Source of the DNA: Antedon mediterranea
Taxonomy: Eukaryota; Echinodermata; Crinoidea; Comatulida; Antedonidae
Reading direction: 5' to 3'
DNA: 64,000 nt
Assembly (NCBI RefSeq): GCF_964355755.1
Contig: NC_092675.1
Coordinates: 2,762,312 to 2,826,311 of the forward strand
In this document: positions 25,636 through 38,650 of the stretch, one piece after another
Position numbering within the stretch: the first letter of the stretch is position 1
Layout of the letters: every line of letters begins with the position of its first letter
Position numbers and translations under genes: made by a program
Notes under the pieces: generated by a model
Database searches by the model: none
What the model was told of the DNA's origin: nothing
The model's input: the letters and a program-made list of their open reading frames with translations, nothing else

Positions 25636-26373
25636 TATAACTGAAAAGTAAACGAAAAGTTAAAATTAAATGTTCGCAAAACAACAGTTGCTATTCTATG
25701 GATTTCATGCAGATTTTGTTTTTCCTACAAGGATAATATTATTACACGATCGTTAAATAGTACGTACTATTGCACGCCATGTGACCCACAATCAATATGA
25801 AAAAAGACAAATTTATAATTTTTTCCACATGCATGACACAGACAGTAGAAGTCAGTTGGCAATTTATTATACATATAGGCCTATATGTTATGACCTCATA
25901 CAGTAGGCCTACATTGAAACATAATTAATACTGTAAATTAAAACTTGCGTTATTTGGATATAATAATATGTTATTTTCATACAAATTTCATTATAATTGA
26001 CCCTGCAGGAACTTCTTGAACTTGAGTCTCCAATGCTGCTCCCTCTCGCGGCAGAGTAGATAATCCTTTATTTACTTCCGGGATGATCAACGTCATAGAT
26101 TTTACAACTAAGCCTCTTCAGAGCGGCTTAACAATTGGTTAGAGAAATACAATATTGGTGATGTTGGCCAATTGTGGCGTTTGTTAAATCTATTGATTAA
26201 TTGTGTTTACGCGCGCCAAGAACAAGTCAGTTTTTATCATCAGGAGAAAAGGTCTTTTTTGCAACATCATCAGAGCATAATTTTTGCCGATTATCCATGT
26301 AAAATTGTATCTAAAATAAATACATATCTTTTAGTATAATATAATAGGAGAGTATCTAGTAGATACAGGCAAA
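25636..26373. promoter_or_regulatory. Shared SNAPC3/CHAF1A bidirectional promoter region
   Basis: 738 bp between divergent start codons; must hold both promoters and 5' UTRs. There are no repeats of the MITE families here, unlike the flanking introns. Function inferred from layout. Confidence 0.55.
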
Positions 26374-29300
26374 ATGGAAGAAAATAAAAAGAGAAATGCT
26401 TCACTTGCTGGTAAATATGTTTGGGTTTGTAAATCGTAAATCTAGCGGCTAGCCTCTAGCCTAGCCTACTACTAGCCTAGGCTAGGCCTAGTTAGAGTAA
26501 GCTAAGTAGCCTAACTAGGCCTAACTGTATCACAGCACAACACAGTTGTACCTGGACTAGCCCAGCCTCTCTCTAGCTAGATGGTAGTCTAGTAGGCTAT
26601 CCTGGCTGGGGTCTGCTGCATTCATACATTGCCATTGCATTGGGCATGCAGAGCTAGCTAGACCTATTTCTATAGGCTAGGGGTAGGCCTAGCCTACTAG
26701 ACTGATCATGCTCAGTTGCCTCTTGTGTTAAATTAAAGAGTATTTTATATTATAATAATATTATTATTAATAAATAGGCCTAGGGCCTAGGCCTAATAAT
26801 ATATGAATTTACGATTATTTTGTATTAAATAATATTTATATGCACTTGTCAATTGTATGACCCACTATACGACCCCCAGCCAGGAAAGGGCGCCAGGAAA
26901 GGTGCGTCATGGGTGCATCATTTACAAATAATTATTGACGCAGGGGTGCGTCAAAAAACCTAGCTAGATGGTACGTCACATCAATGAACAATGGTGTGTC
27001 AATGTCCGTCACTTTACCACCCACCATATCATAAACAACATGGTCACAGTGCGTCAAAATGGGTGCGTCATGGTCACCTAAAGGTAAGTCACATTTTGAC
27101 ACATGGGTGCGTCATGGTATTCACAGACAAATGATGTACCTCTCCCAGGGGTCGTATATTGGGTCATACAATTGACAAGTGCATTATTCATCATCATGTG
27201 ACAATTACTAATAAAATGTTTATTTGCAGCCTTTGAATTTGTTTTGAAATTGATGTTGTTTTTTAATTTTAATTAATCCAGTTGTTATTGTTAATTTTAA
27301 TTAGTTAGTTTTTAATATTGTTATTCATTTTATTTCTTTGACTTATTTCATAGTGCACCCATAAAATAAAACATTAAATAACAAAGAAAAACATTCAATG
27401 AATTACAAAAATTGTTTGGCAAATTTATCTACCAATCAATGTTCTGTTTATTAAATTTGAACATGTCAAATGTGAATAATTAAAAATTTATTTTAGGTCC
27501 ATTTTAAATCTGTATGAGTTTCTTTTTTAAAGGTATAGACAGGCCACCAGCAACAAATGTTATTGTAAGCCCTCCATCAAAAAAACTAAAACAATGTAAG
27601 TAACAAGTTGCATCTACAGTTAACTGAAAATATCTTGTTTTGCATGTATAATACTGCAGGCTTTGAGTTGTTGTGTCTTGATGTAGATGTTTACTAAATT
27701 TAATTGTGCTTCTCATGGGCATCATACAGTAGGAGTGTGTTAGGTGAGTGATCGCACTCCGATGCCTAAAAGGTCAAGGCCTTATTCTCTTGTTGGACTA
27801 TGCCATTGTAGGTTATACTTTATTTCTGAAATGTTAATCCGAAGAGTGCATCCTATGGTTGAATGATATGGCAAGCATGAAAGACTGTTTATAAGAGCAT
27901 TGTTTTAAGATTTAGAGTCAAAGTTAATTTATAAAAGGGTTCTCATAATAAAAAAACAAAACAAAAAGAATTATCAACCTGCCTGATTTCAAATGGACAA
28001 CTAAATTGTATTTTTTTCCTAATTTTCTAGGTCGATTGCCATTCCAACTTTTAACGCCATCACCGACACCTAACCAAAAGCCAGCGACGCAGATAGATCA
28101 AGAAACAAATAAAAGAAAACGTGCTGTGTCTGGAGAATCATTAGAGTCCCCAGTCAGCCGAACAAAGTCATCTGAAAATAAACCAAAACTAGCACCAGTA
28201 AAAAAATTTAAATCTATAAGTAATTCCACATCTGATGCTGAAGTGAGCTCAAGCTCCGAAGCTGCCTCAAGTCACGTGTTGGTATTAGAAGCCGATAGTA
28301 GTTCTCAGTCATCAAAGCCTGTTGTACTTGATCAGTTTTTTAACAAAACACAACAGCCTGAAGTTTCTACCTCAGACGGCGAGGATGTAATTGAGAGATG
28401 CGGTTTGAAATCGAAGAATCCTGATGAAGAAGACACCAACAAAATCATTGATGAGTGCATTAAAGAGGTTCTTGATAAGAAGAAATCTAAAACACCTAAA
28501 GTTGACATAATACAAGCCTCTCCTGATACTTCAGTGCAGAAGTCACCAACAGCTACAGAGAAAGGTAGTTCTGTAATGGACGAATGTAAAATGAATCCAG
28601 ATAGATCAAAAAAGTCTGAGTATACTGTCGATGATGACTGTATAATCATTACAGACTCACCCCTAAAGGCTGATGATGATTGTTTCATTCTCACAGACGC
28701 GGCAACAAAATCTAAAGATACAACCGGTTCTATAATTACTGGAACACCAAAGATGTCTATACATGCATCAAAAGATGACGATTGTATAATTCTTATCAAC
28801 ACGCCAAAGACGTCAAAAGATTACGACTGTGTGTTTCTGAAAGACACGCCAAAGACCTCTAAAGTCAGCATCATTTCACCCAAGCATGCAAGTGAGAAAG
28901 AGGAGAATTCCAAAACAGTAAGTCCTAAAGATGGTGAGATGGATGTGGTAACAACACCAGTTCATGTCCGCACAGGTGCAAAACCAGTTAGGAAGTTGTC
29001 AGCATCAGTAGTTGCAGGAAAAACTCCTGAAGTTAAGGAAAGGACACCTGTCACAAAAGGAAAGACTCCAAATAAGGTACAAAGTTTTAAATATTTTAAC
29101 TTTAAAAACAGGAAAAACCCTACCAATAATTATTACGATATTTTGGTTGATTTAATTATATGTTTAAAAAATTTTTTTAAAATCTATTTACACATCTTTT
29201 TATAGACTCCCAAGTCAGCAAAAGCCCTCGAAAAAGAGGCTGAAAGAAAAAGAAAACAAGAAGAAAAGGTTGGTAAATTTTGTATTTGGCAATTTATGCA

Positions 29301-32300
29301 CGATGCTGCTTTCTGAGAACCTTTTAGAAGGTTCAACTGCATATGTGTAATTGTGGAAGTTCATAGACTTTTGGTATCTTTATAACTCATAAAACTGTAT
29401 TATTGTGTTGTATGATTTCTACAGGAGAGACTTATAAAGGAAAAGAAACAAAAATTAGAGGAAGAAAAGGCAGAAAAACAAAGAATAAGAGACGAAGCAA
29501 AAGCGGCAAAAGAGAAAGAAAGACTAGAAGCAAAACGAATGAAGGATTTAGAAAAAGAGAAGAAGGAAAAAGAAAGACTTGAAAAGAAACAAAAGGAAGA
29601 AGAATCAAGACAAGAAATACTGAAAAAGAAAGAAGAGGAAAAGAAGAAGAAACAAGAAACACTAGAGTAAGGAATACAAATGATAAAGAAATAATGTAAT
29701 GTAGCACCATAGAACCAATAACAAGATGAGAACCAATAGGAAACATTTGTGTTTTTCATTGTGTCAAGACATGATATGCCATAATATGATATTTTGAAAG
29801 CAAATGGCCTTTTTGAGGCCACTATCTATCTATTAGCGCTCCTGGTAAACCTATACTAAATGCTTGATGTCTTATAAATTAATTACCCAGTAAGTTATAG
29901 AATGTCTAAATCATCCTAACAAATAGTCCAGAAATACATTTAATTTTGTTCTTTATGTGGGAAATAAACGTTAAAAAGAATTTATATGATGATTCAACAG
30001 GGCTAGATTACAAGAAAAGAAGAAGAAAGAAGATGAGAAACGAAAACAGGAGGAGGAAGAAAGTAAACTGAAAGAAGAAAAAGTAGGATTTATTAATTAT
30101 TTAACAGTTGTATTGTACATTAATTCAACTAAAACATACTGTACCGAGGGGGTTGTACAGCTGCCACACAAACACCCACGCCAACCTCTAACCCCTCTCC
30201 GGGGTGGTTCAATAGTTGGCTGTATTTGTGTACCAACAACTACCTCTATTAAGTGGACACTTTCCTGTGAAACTGTAGCTTAAAAAAGGGCAATAATGTA
30301 TATTTCAAAATATTCCATTTATACAGAGACTGAAACAGCAAAAGCAAGAAAAGAAATTTTTCAACTTTTTTACCAAAGCCCCGGAACCTGCTGCTCCTAG
30401 TGAGAAAACCACTCCTAATCTAAGCTGCGGTCCATTTGCGGCATTTGAGTTGAAAGATGGAATGACCCTTGCACCACGAGTGCGCAGAGTTATTGATGAT
30501 GACGCAAAACAAGAATTGACAAGATATATTAGCAACCAGGTAAATTGGTATTGATAATGGCAAGGTGAAATTGGCAATGATTTGTTTGCTTTCTAGGCAT
30601 TTTGAGATAAATTAAATTATGTGTGGATAATGGTACTGAAAGTGGTTCAACATTAAGTAGTAAATGTGGGAACATATGACTAATTAAATTTAATTATTTA
30701 GAGAAGAAACAAGCACGAATGTGCGATACTCGGGGTACAGCAAAAGAAGCTGTAGTGACGTCATAAGACAGGATGTGACGTCACATACACATCAATAACC
30801 TCACTACCAAATAGTTTATACGGCTATATGGTACCATCTTTGAGACGTCATATGGCTGCATCCGGGTTGAAATTAAAAAATCCGGCTCTATAGCTTTGAG
30901 GACATGTCCCTGTAGTATATTCATGCCAAATCCCAGCTCAAATATGATGCATACGAACAGGGAGGAGTAGTACTTTATAAATCGCACTTTTTACTCAATA
31001 GTGTCGGACGGAGGAGAAGATGAGAGTCCTAGACTCGGGTACCCCGAGTAAAAATTATTAAGACTGATAAAGTTTAACTGTGTTTTTTTTATTGTCTAAT
31101 AGATTGAGGCAGCATCATATTTGGAAGATATCAAGTGTGCTGGATTTAAGCCAGGGAAAGATTTAAAAACGCCAAGGTTTGTTTGTTTGTTTTTGCTGTT
31201 GTCACTAATTATCTAGTTAACAACCATAGATGTATTATATTACAACTAGATAGTCAACTCCAACACAACTCAAAAAGAAGCATATCGAATAAAGCTCTGT
31301 CTACACTATCAAACTTTATGTGACAAAAAAATGTGATGTATGCATATGGACATGATGATGTCATATCACTACCATATTTAAGTATACCAATACCATATTT
31401 GGGCACATCACACTTTTTTTTGTCAAACTAGTTTGATAGTGTAAACAGAGCTTAAGGTTGCATCCTCAATCGGCCAATCAGACACTACGCCTGCATTTCC
31501 CGCGCGCGAGTACACTCTATTGTAAGATATTAAATTCATTGCCATTAACAACTAGTAAACAAGTAAAACTCTTTTAGTATATAAAAAATGTAGTAGATTT
31601 GAGTTTTTGTATAATTTCAGGCCAATTGAACCTGATGTTGTTGTCATCTCGGAAGGGAAGCAACTTGTTAAATGCAAGTTTCTTAAATTCCATGAAAATT
31701 ATCGGCCTGCTTTTTATGGAACCATGAGGAAAAAGAGTGCGAAAGTACGAGCCCGGAACCCATTTGCTTTGGATGAGGTTTGTCAAGTTGTTATTGAGCT
31801 TCATTGTCCATGAATAATAAAGTATTTAACTGAATTTTAGTTGTGTTATCTCAAAGTATTACAGTATTAAACATGATCATATTCATTAATTCAACGTAAT
31901 ATAACAAGAACTCTATAATTATTTGTTTTACTGAAGCATTTAAATTGATTTTATTTTTTGAAGATTTTTGATTATGAGGTGGACAGTGATGAGGAATGGG
32001 AAGAACCTGGAGAGAGTTTGTCTAATTCTGAGGTATATAAACAAATATGTGTATATCATTTATAGTTATTAAACTTCTAAGCAAGAAATATTAGTTACAT
32101 TTTTATCCAACAGCACAACGAACTGAGAGGATTAGGGTGGGATGTGATCTCTTTATTTTAATTTAATTTTTAAAACCAAAACAGGTTTAAGCAGGTTGAG
32201 GACAAATATAATACCTTTACATTTATAATATTTAATGCAGGTGAACCATCATAGTAATTCTACTTTTATTGTAAAATCAGGGTGAAGATGAACCAGCTAG

Positions 32301-34807
32301 TGATGACGATGAAGATGATGATGGGTTCTTTGTTCCCCATGGTTACCTGTCCGAAGATGAAGGTGGTAACGAATGCGAGGTATACCTTTTAAGTTTCTCT
32401 ATTAAACTTTATGTGACAAAAAAAAAATTATGTGCACATATATGGACATGATGATGTCATATCACTACCATATGTCGGCACATGACACTTTTTTGTTAAA
32501 CTAGATTAATAGTGTAGACAGAGGTTTACTCTTTATTTTTAAATCCAGTGTGAACAGGGCTTAATCAAATCTTTTTGGATAAGGTTTTAAAACTGTAGAT
32601 TCAGTGTACATTTCTGGCCGTTGTGCACTTAAAAAGATCCCCGTACTGTAAAGTGTAGGAGGTTACCCAGGTTCATTTTCAGCTCTGTCTTGTGACAGTA
32701 TTCTTGTAACATTGCTGAGTTTTAATTTCACAATAGTTTCTACACTGCTTTTACCCTATAAAGCAAATTTTAGTTATTTAAAAACAGTGTAAAATTCAAT
32801 TTATTCATTCTATTAGACATCTATTAGACATATATTATTAAGATATTATATCAATATAAGAACTGCTATGAAATTTATATAATTTAAATCATTAAACATA
32901 ACATCTTTCTATCATGTTATTTCAGGATGGTATAAAAAAGATGAAAGAAAAGCAAGCAGCTAAGGCCCAGGCATGGGAAGCTGGTTTAAAAAAGAAACTT
33001 GAAGTTCTAACACCAGAGCTGATTGGTCCAATTTGGGTGGGCGAAGACAACGACCACCAATCAAAACAATGGAAAATATTGCAACAGTATGCAGCTATCG
33101 TTTTAGTAAATACTCCGATATCAACTAGTTTTAGCAGGTCACCTGCAAAAGAAAAAACTGAATCTGCAGGTGAAGCTGACGGAAAAAATATTTTGGGAAG
33201 AAAAGGTGTGCCTAAAGAAGGTGAGAAAAAAACATTTTTAAGTTGTTATTGTAATTCAGGTTTTAGAATACAGCAGAACTTCTAAGGGGACACCTTTGTG
33301 ACCCAAAAAGCGTCCTGTTAATAGGGTATCCCATTATTAGTGGTTGGCTGTAGTGTTAAAACATATATTCCCCCTAGATAGTTTTACAGGAAAGTGAAAC
33401 CCTCAATAAGGGTGTCCCCTGAATAGTGGTATCCCAAAGAATGTTTTCTACTGTATATACATTTCTGACTACATTGATGTTTTTGGGCATCAGTAAAGGA
33501 AATATCGAGAAGTAAGCCTCCATTTAAAAAATAAAAGATTTGTACTGATTTTTATGGCCTGCATTGCGTTGAACATAAGAAATACCAACTGAATATTAGT
33601 ATAATAATAATAATAGTAAATATTAAATATTAAGATTGCCATAACTTATGCAACCAACCCATTAACTTTCCTTCATTATAAGTCCTGCTTGGCCTGTGAA
33701 ACTTACTGAGACAGTTTCAACTAGCCAAAGAATCTAGAGTGCTATTTCTCAGTTGTATGTGAATTGAATTTTGTTTTTCTTGTATTACTTTTAACAGCAA
33801 TACCTGATTTAATGCAATTGGTGCATGGGAACACAGCCGGAATCAAGACACTAAGTCGCACATTCCGTGAATACTGGAATAAGAAGGAACAAAATGCCGG
33901 TACAAAAAATATAGTAAAAGGTGAATTTTCGCCTGGTAAGAATGCTACATGTGCTGATATTAGAGAACCATCGCCAGTTAATGATCATTTAGAAAGTTCA
34001 AGCCGTCCAGCCACACCATCCGCTGATGCAGAATTTAGTATATCCGCTCGTCAAATGAAACTAAAGATTAACAAGATCGCAGTACGTGAAAGACGTAATG
34101 GTTACGATCGTGATTGTTGGTACGTTCATGAAGAGTTATTAAAAAAGCATAATCTACTTGATTTACCGGTTCCAAATGCCGCTGTCGTTGTTAAAGAAAA
34201 GAAACCTAAAAATGCAGATAACTGTGTGCAGGCTTCAACTCCAAAAGTTAATCAAATTGCGCAGTTTGCAAAAAAACTTTCGCCAGAGGCTTACCAGAAG
34301 CAAACACAGCAAAGCTTGGCAGTCTTGAAAGAGAAGCAAGATCAAGAGAGGATAAGAAAAGAACGAGAGAGGGCGCTGCAATTAAAGCTGCAACAACAAC
34401 AAATTGAAAGATACCGACAAGAACAAGAGAAGGCCGCTCAGTTAGCGTTGGCAAATGCGCGGAAGGCAGCACAGTATGCAACGTCAAATCATTTGATGCA
34501 GCAATCTTCACTTTTACAATCGATTCATGTGATGCCATCATCCCGGGTCATATTTCAACGATTACCATCTGTTTTTACCTCAACACAAGATGGTCAAAAT
34601 TCTAAACCTTGTCCACCTCAGAAGACAACGCAAAACGTAGTGGAAATACTAGCTAAAAAACAGAACCTTTTATTGAATGCATCATCTGGTGGGAAAAAAA
34701 GTTTACCTCAGAAACCTTTTAACTTATCAACCTCTGATGAAAGTCTCCCTCAGAAAATGGAAGTGGATTGTGGGTATTCTGCAGATTCTGAGGGACAAGG
34801 GTTATAA
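26374..34807 (+). CDS. CHAF1A: Chromatin assembly factor 1 subunit A (p150)
   Basis: Large subunit of CAF-1, the histone chaperone that deposits H3-H4 on newly replicated DNA with PCNA. Exons: 26374-26410, 27533-27595, 28031-29076, 29206-29268, 29425-29666, 30001-30082, 30327-30539, 31103-31176, 31621-31777, 31964-32032, 32281-32379, 32926-33220, 33798-34807; exactly in phase for 1149 residues (human p150 is 956). Order: low-complexity N-terminal region with a large single exon; KER domain (about 385-530, almost wholly Lys/Glu/Arg); a KFFNFFTKAPEP motif like the PCNA-interacting FF motif; NLSCGPFAAFELKDGMTLAP; the acidic ED domain with RPAFYGTMRKKS, FDYEVDSDEEWEEPGE, DDDEDDDGFFVPHGYLSEDEG; and a C-terminal winged-helix region (AIPDLMQLVHGNTAGIK). 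The N-terminal exon repeats a DDDCIIIT-type motif about four times (28620-28850), resembling SUMO-interacting hydrophobic patches. Confidence 0.95.
26440..26790. repeat. CTAGGCCTAG-rich low-complexity sequence
   Basis: Dense overlapping CTAG, AGGCCT and TAGGCCTA words in CHAF1A intron 1. The same vocabulary recurs at 15480-15610, 24306-24345 and 41000-41180, so it looks genome-wide rather than locus-specific. Confidence 0.6.
26841..27183. mobile_element. Family H TIR element with GTGCGTCA repeats
   Basis: A 343-bp element in CHAF1A intron 1 with about 37-bp terminal inverted repeats (TGCACTTGTCAATTGTATGA at the left, its complement at the right). The interior repeats GGTGCGTCA-like words about ten times. 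No coding capacity; a non-autonomous DNA transposon or foldback element. Confidence 0.82.
30728..31049. mobile_element. Family B inverted-repeat element, CHAF1A intron 7
   Basis: Starts ACTCGGGGTAC and ends GTACCCCGAGT, with the adjoining GCACGAATGTGCGAT also shared with the other copies. About 320 bp. Two further copies lie in opposite orientation at 57295 and 58162. Interior contains TGACGTCA-like words three times. Confidence 0.82.
31292..31453. mobile_element. Family A MITE, CHAF1A intron 8
   Basis: AAGCTCTGTCTACACTATCA at the left after a TA; complement at the right ending CAGAGCTT. The two arms keep about 30 bp of pairing. Confidence 0.85.
32396..32528. mobile_element. Family A MITE, degraded, CHAF1A intron 11
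   Basis: Left arm begins within the TIR (ATTAAACTTTATGTGACA); right arm reads TAATAGTGTAGACAGAGG. Interior ATGGACATGATGATGTCATA as in the family. Confidence 0.75.
33271..33461. mobile_element. Family D element, CHAF1A intron 12
   Basis: Inverted arms ACAGCAGAACTTCTAAGGGG and CCTGAATAGTGGTATCCCAA...CTACTGT, with the family words GGGTGTCCCCTGAATAG and TAATAGGGTATCCC. About 190 bp, no coding capacity. Confidence 0.65.
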
Positions 34808-34849
34808 TTTTTCTGTACACAGTCGAACCCCTCTTTTGGGATAACCTTA

Positions 34850-35250
34850 TCAAGGACACACTCCTATCAAGAAGACACACTCCTATCAAGAGGACACACT
34901 CCTATCAAGAGGACACACTCCTATCAAGAGGAAACACTCCTATCAAGAGGAAACACTCCTATAAAAAGGACACACTCCTATTAAGAATGCACACTCCTAT
35001 TAAGAGTGCACACTCATATTAATAGGACACACCCCTATTAAGAGGACACACTCCTATCAAGAGGAAACACTCCTATAAAAAGGACACACTCCTATTAAGA
35101 GTGCACACTCCTATTAAGAGTGCACACTCATATTAGGAGGACACACCCCTATTAGGAGGACACCCCTATTAAGAGGACACACTCCTATTAAGAGGACACA
35201 CTCCTATTAGGAGGACACACTCCTATTAAGAGGACACACTCCTATTAAGA
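34850..35250. repeat. 18-20-bp minisatellite downstream of CHAF1A
   Basis: About 21 imperfect units like GGACACACTCCTATTAAGA, with GAGTGCACACTCATATT variants arranged in higher-order blocks. The unit resembles the subterminal sequence of family D elements (GGGGACACCC...TTAATAG), so it probably grew from one. Confidence 0.9.
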
Positions 35251-35658
35251 GATGCATTATTATTGGTGGTTACTCTATCTGTAACGTTAATTGATCTATG
35301 ATCTGGTTATTTAATGATAATTTTTAATTAGTTAAAAAGTTCCGTTAGACGTAAACTCGTATTCTAACGATTTCCACTCATTTAGTCTATTTATACTGTA
35401 GTATCTATAGTATTTTTGTAATTTTTATTTCAAATATTCATTGAAATATAAATAATTTTCTGTATTTTGGCAAAATTAAACCTTTTGATACAGTGTACCG
35501 CTGTCAAATCTATTTAAATAGTGATTGGTTTTTTTTTAATGTATGTACTTCGATATCAATTCCATCATACTTACGACATAGACACAGCGCAAGCGTATTG
35601 ACCAATGGCAAGCGACAGTTCGAATAATCCATCACTTGTGATTTGTCAAATCACTTAT

Positions 35659-35858
35659 GCTTGGTTGCCACTAGAGAGGCAACACAAAGACGTAACGCAA
35701 CGTGAGTTGACCAGTCACAAGCGATGGATTATTCCAAATGTCGCTTGTCATTGGTCAACACGATTGCGTTGCGTTTACGTCCTTACGTTACGTCCTAGTG
35801 GGAACCAAGCTTTACGTTGCGCAAACGTCCTTGCGATGCGTAGCGGGAACCAAGCTTA
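35659..35858. mobile_element. Family C inverted-repeat element
   Basis: GCTTGGTTGCCACTAG at the left and CTAGTGGGAACCAAGC at the right; subterminal ACGTAACGCAACG repeats and a core GACCAGTCACAAGCGATGGA. Non-autonomous. Other copies at 55446, 56675-57121 and 59895-60175. Confidence 0.78.
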
Positions 35859-36010
35859 AAGGGTTAGTTTCGACACCTAACACAATTTCACTTCATAGGG
35901 GTGTCCATTAAATAGGGGTTGGCCGTCCTATCGCTATAATATGTAACATAATATTTTCCCTCGGGTAATGTCCCTTTAATAGGGTTTCCCAAAACAGGGA
36001 TTCAACTGTA

Positions 36011-37700
36011 TATTGATTCAGTGCAGTACAGTATTCTATTCAGTTCGTTATAGCTTTTTTTTAAAAGTAATTTGTATCCGTTTGTGTGATGGTTGTGAGA
36101 TAAAAACTAAATATCGTACAATCGTCCCAGAAAGTTTATTCATGTGAAAAGCCACAAAAGGTTTGATGGGCTGATTATTTTTTTAATCTAAGATTCAATA
36201 ATCAATGTTGCTGCTGGGTCCTATCCTGTAAATTTTCCATGGGGACACCAAATAAGGGAGGTAAAAAATGGATTTAATCATGTGAAAAGCCACATAAAAG
36301 TTGTTGGACATTGTTCCCATATGTGTATACAATGTTAAAACAGTAATGACAGCAACATTATCCTGTAAATGTTAGAAAAACAAAGTAGGGTAGTCTAAAC
36401 TAAGACTAAAGTTCTGTAATTGGTGTACATTTACAACGATGCTAATATGGAATGTAGTTTGAAATTATGTTTACATTTTACACAATCGCAATTTAAAATT
36501 AAACCTCAAAATAAACCAATCCGCGGAGAGTTAGCGTTTGACTTTTAACATCGTATCGGATTTAGAATTGTACCTACTGCGTTTCGCAACATATTTAATA
36601 TTCAGAGGTTAATTTGGACATGAACCAAACTGTTTATGGTATTTTAGGTTAAGTGCTTGTCTATTAACTTTCTCATAACAACACGAAGAGATGGAGTTAT
36701 TTGTTTATTTAAGTTATAACAAAATATGCTTCAAAAACGTGAGAAAACTTTGAAGCTTAAAAAATGTATAATAGTTTTGTCACACGAAGTAGGCTTCTTT
36801 GAGACATCAATTAAAATACCTTATCGTTAATTTATCAGTCATTTTGTCGATTTTATCGTTTTAATTTCGATACACTTAGCTGAAAATAACTAGCTATAGA
36901 TATTTCATTGGCCTGCAGATTTCCGTACAAAAAAAAAATACATTTGGTATGTTTCACGTTAGGTTAGAAACAATGCCTAATTCTTGTCAATTCAGATAGT
37001 GAACAATTACGTTAGATTGCCTTGGTAAAGCTCTCTCTACACCAAACTAGTTTGACAAAAATAATGTGATGTGCCCAAATATGGTAGTGATAAGCTTAAA
37101 AACGGTAGTGATATGACATCATCATGTCCACATTTGGGCACATCACATTTTGTTTTTGTGACATAAAGTTTGATAGTGTAGACAGGGCTTAGGAGTTGGG
37201 CGTTTTTACTGATCGTAAAATCTCCCCATCATAATTAAGAAAAGTTTGTATAACAATTTAATTCTTAGCTTTATAATCTCGGGCGATGTTTTCATTTTTG
37301 CAAATTTTTCATCTTCACATTGCGCACATTATTAATTATTTAGTTATCTTTGGATTCTCTTTGTGTTTTTGTACGGAAAGTTTTCCGACGTTTCTTTTAT
37401 TAATGCATTATTGGCGCATTATGTCGCATTGCTATTGTTCACTGGTATTTGTGCGTATTTACATATCACTGATCAGGTGAAACATTATTTAATTGAATAG
37501 GCTGCGTGTGCGTTGTTTCGGCCGAAGAATGTTAGTAAGACTTATATCGTATTTCTTTAAGATGTGAATTTTTGCCGATACTGTGAGTAGTTAGCTTGTT
37601 CTAACAATAATGTATTTATTACATTGAATGAATTAGTTAAGTTGTTAAATACCTTTCATTATTTGTATGAAATATTAACCACTGCATTTCCTGAGCTGAA
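36011..37700. other. Upstream flank of the IFI27-like array
   Basis: No gene seen. From 36711 the sequence is homologous to 47339 onward (ATGCTTCAAAAACGTGAGAA; GAAGTAGGC), so this is the left part of a duplicated unit. A family A MITE sits within it. Confidence 0.6.
37028..37190. mobile_element. Family A MITE in array flank
   Basis: TA then AAGCTCTCTCTACACCAAAC at the left, complement ending GACAGGGCTT at the right; interior TATGACATCATCATGTCCAC. Absent from the homologous segment near 47860, where the copies join without it. Confidence 0.85.
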
Positions 37701-38650
37701 ATATAGGCCTATATGCCTACTGTAGACGTTTTCATGAGGATAAGATAGGCCTACGGATAGATTTCGTACTTTTTTTCGTACCGGGTATGCATGGTAATTC
37801 AACAACAAAGCCATGATCTTTTAATATAATAATGGGCTGTTTCCTGAGTGGTAGAGCAGTTTCGATCCTCTCTCTTTTTGGGGAAAGTGAATCTCTTACT
37901 TTTCGGATTTTCTCCCTTATATATTTCTCCTCTACCTAACACCCAAGATAAACCAACCAAACATTAAGCACCGAGGGTTGCTACAAAATTATAAAGAAAT
38001 ATTTGTATGATAATTGTTATTCTTAAAAACATATCTCGAAAGAAAAAATAAATAACTCAATGGCTTTCAGAGCCAAACGATTGCAAATACTGCCCTCATT
38101 TTCCCATTTGGAAATGACGTCATTTGTTATGTGGGAAAACCATGGATTAATAATCCATGGAAAAACCTAGTTCAGATATTAATAAAAATATAAATATTTT
38201 TGCACATATGGCGTTTCATACGTGTATTACTTGAGTGTATTTTAACGACGACGTGTTAATGATTAATGGAATGAGATAAAAAAGACAATAAATACAGACG
38301 TGGAGCAAGTCTAGGATTGACGCAGTAGTTCTACAAACTCATTGTGAGCCTAGAAGAACTTAGATTTACAGGTCAAAATAACGGACAACAGCACAGTAAG
38401 TTAACGTATGTCATTTATTTATCTAAAAACTTAATTACAGTATAGTGTGATTGCATCGGGGAAGGAAATCGAAGAAGTGACTAATTGGGCTACATCAATT
38501 GGGTCTATCTAATCTAAGCATACAACAATGTCAAATAGACGAAGTTTTGATTTCTAAATAGATAGATGAATAGATATTATACAGGGGCCTAGATTAGGCC
38601 TAATATTCAGTGGCCGATCTCGTCTCTTTTCTGTCTGGGTCTGCCCTTGT
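37700..38650 (+). pseudogene. Truncated fifth unit of the IFI27-like array
   Basis: Carries the 5' block shared by all units: the TTCGTACTTTTTTTCGTACC stretch, the promoter-like segment with TTTGGAAATGACGTCATTTG, a noncoding exon ending at 38395 in AACAGCACA before donor GTAAGTTAACG, and the following intron as far as TTCATAGCGCTAAATAAATA. It stops before the signal-peptide exon; the satellite at 38874 begins instead. Either a 5' remnant or an alternative first exon of copy 1. Confidence 0.6.

Larger units (their letters stand above)
34818..36011. mobile_element. Family D element enclosing a satellite and a family C element
   Basis: Left end ACAGTCGAACCCCTCTTTTG and right end CAAAACAGGGATTCAACTGT are inverted copies about 1.2 kb apart, just after the CHAF1A stop. 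Inside are the 19-bp satellite (34850-35250) and an unrelated inverted-repeat element (35659-35858). Either an old element filled by later events or two solo ends; the sequence alone does not decide. Confidence 0.55.

Noticed and set aside
28332-28802. 156-codon minus-strand frame
   Set aside because: Antisense shadow of the large CHAF1A exon, whose plus frame is conserved and spliced in phase.
29400-29822. Minus-strand frames rich in Phe/Ser/Leu opposite the CHAF1A KER domain
   Set aside because: Shadow of the Lys/Glu-rich coding strand; no family resemblance.
38129-38160. A definite NF-kappaB or interferon response element in the array promoter block
   Set aside because: GGGAAAACC-type words are suggestive but do not fit the full Rel consensus, and no GAAANNGAAA pair was found; kept only as a remark.
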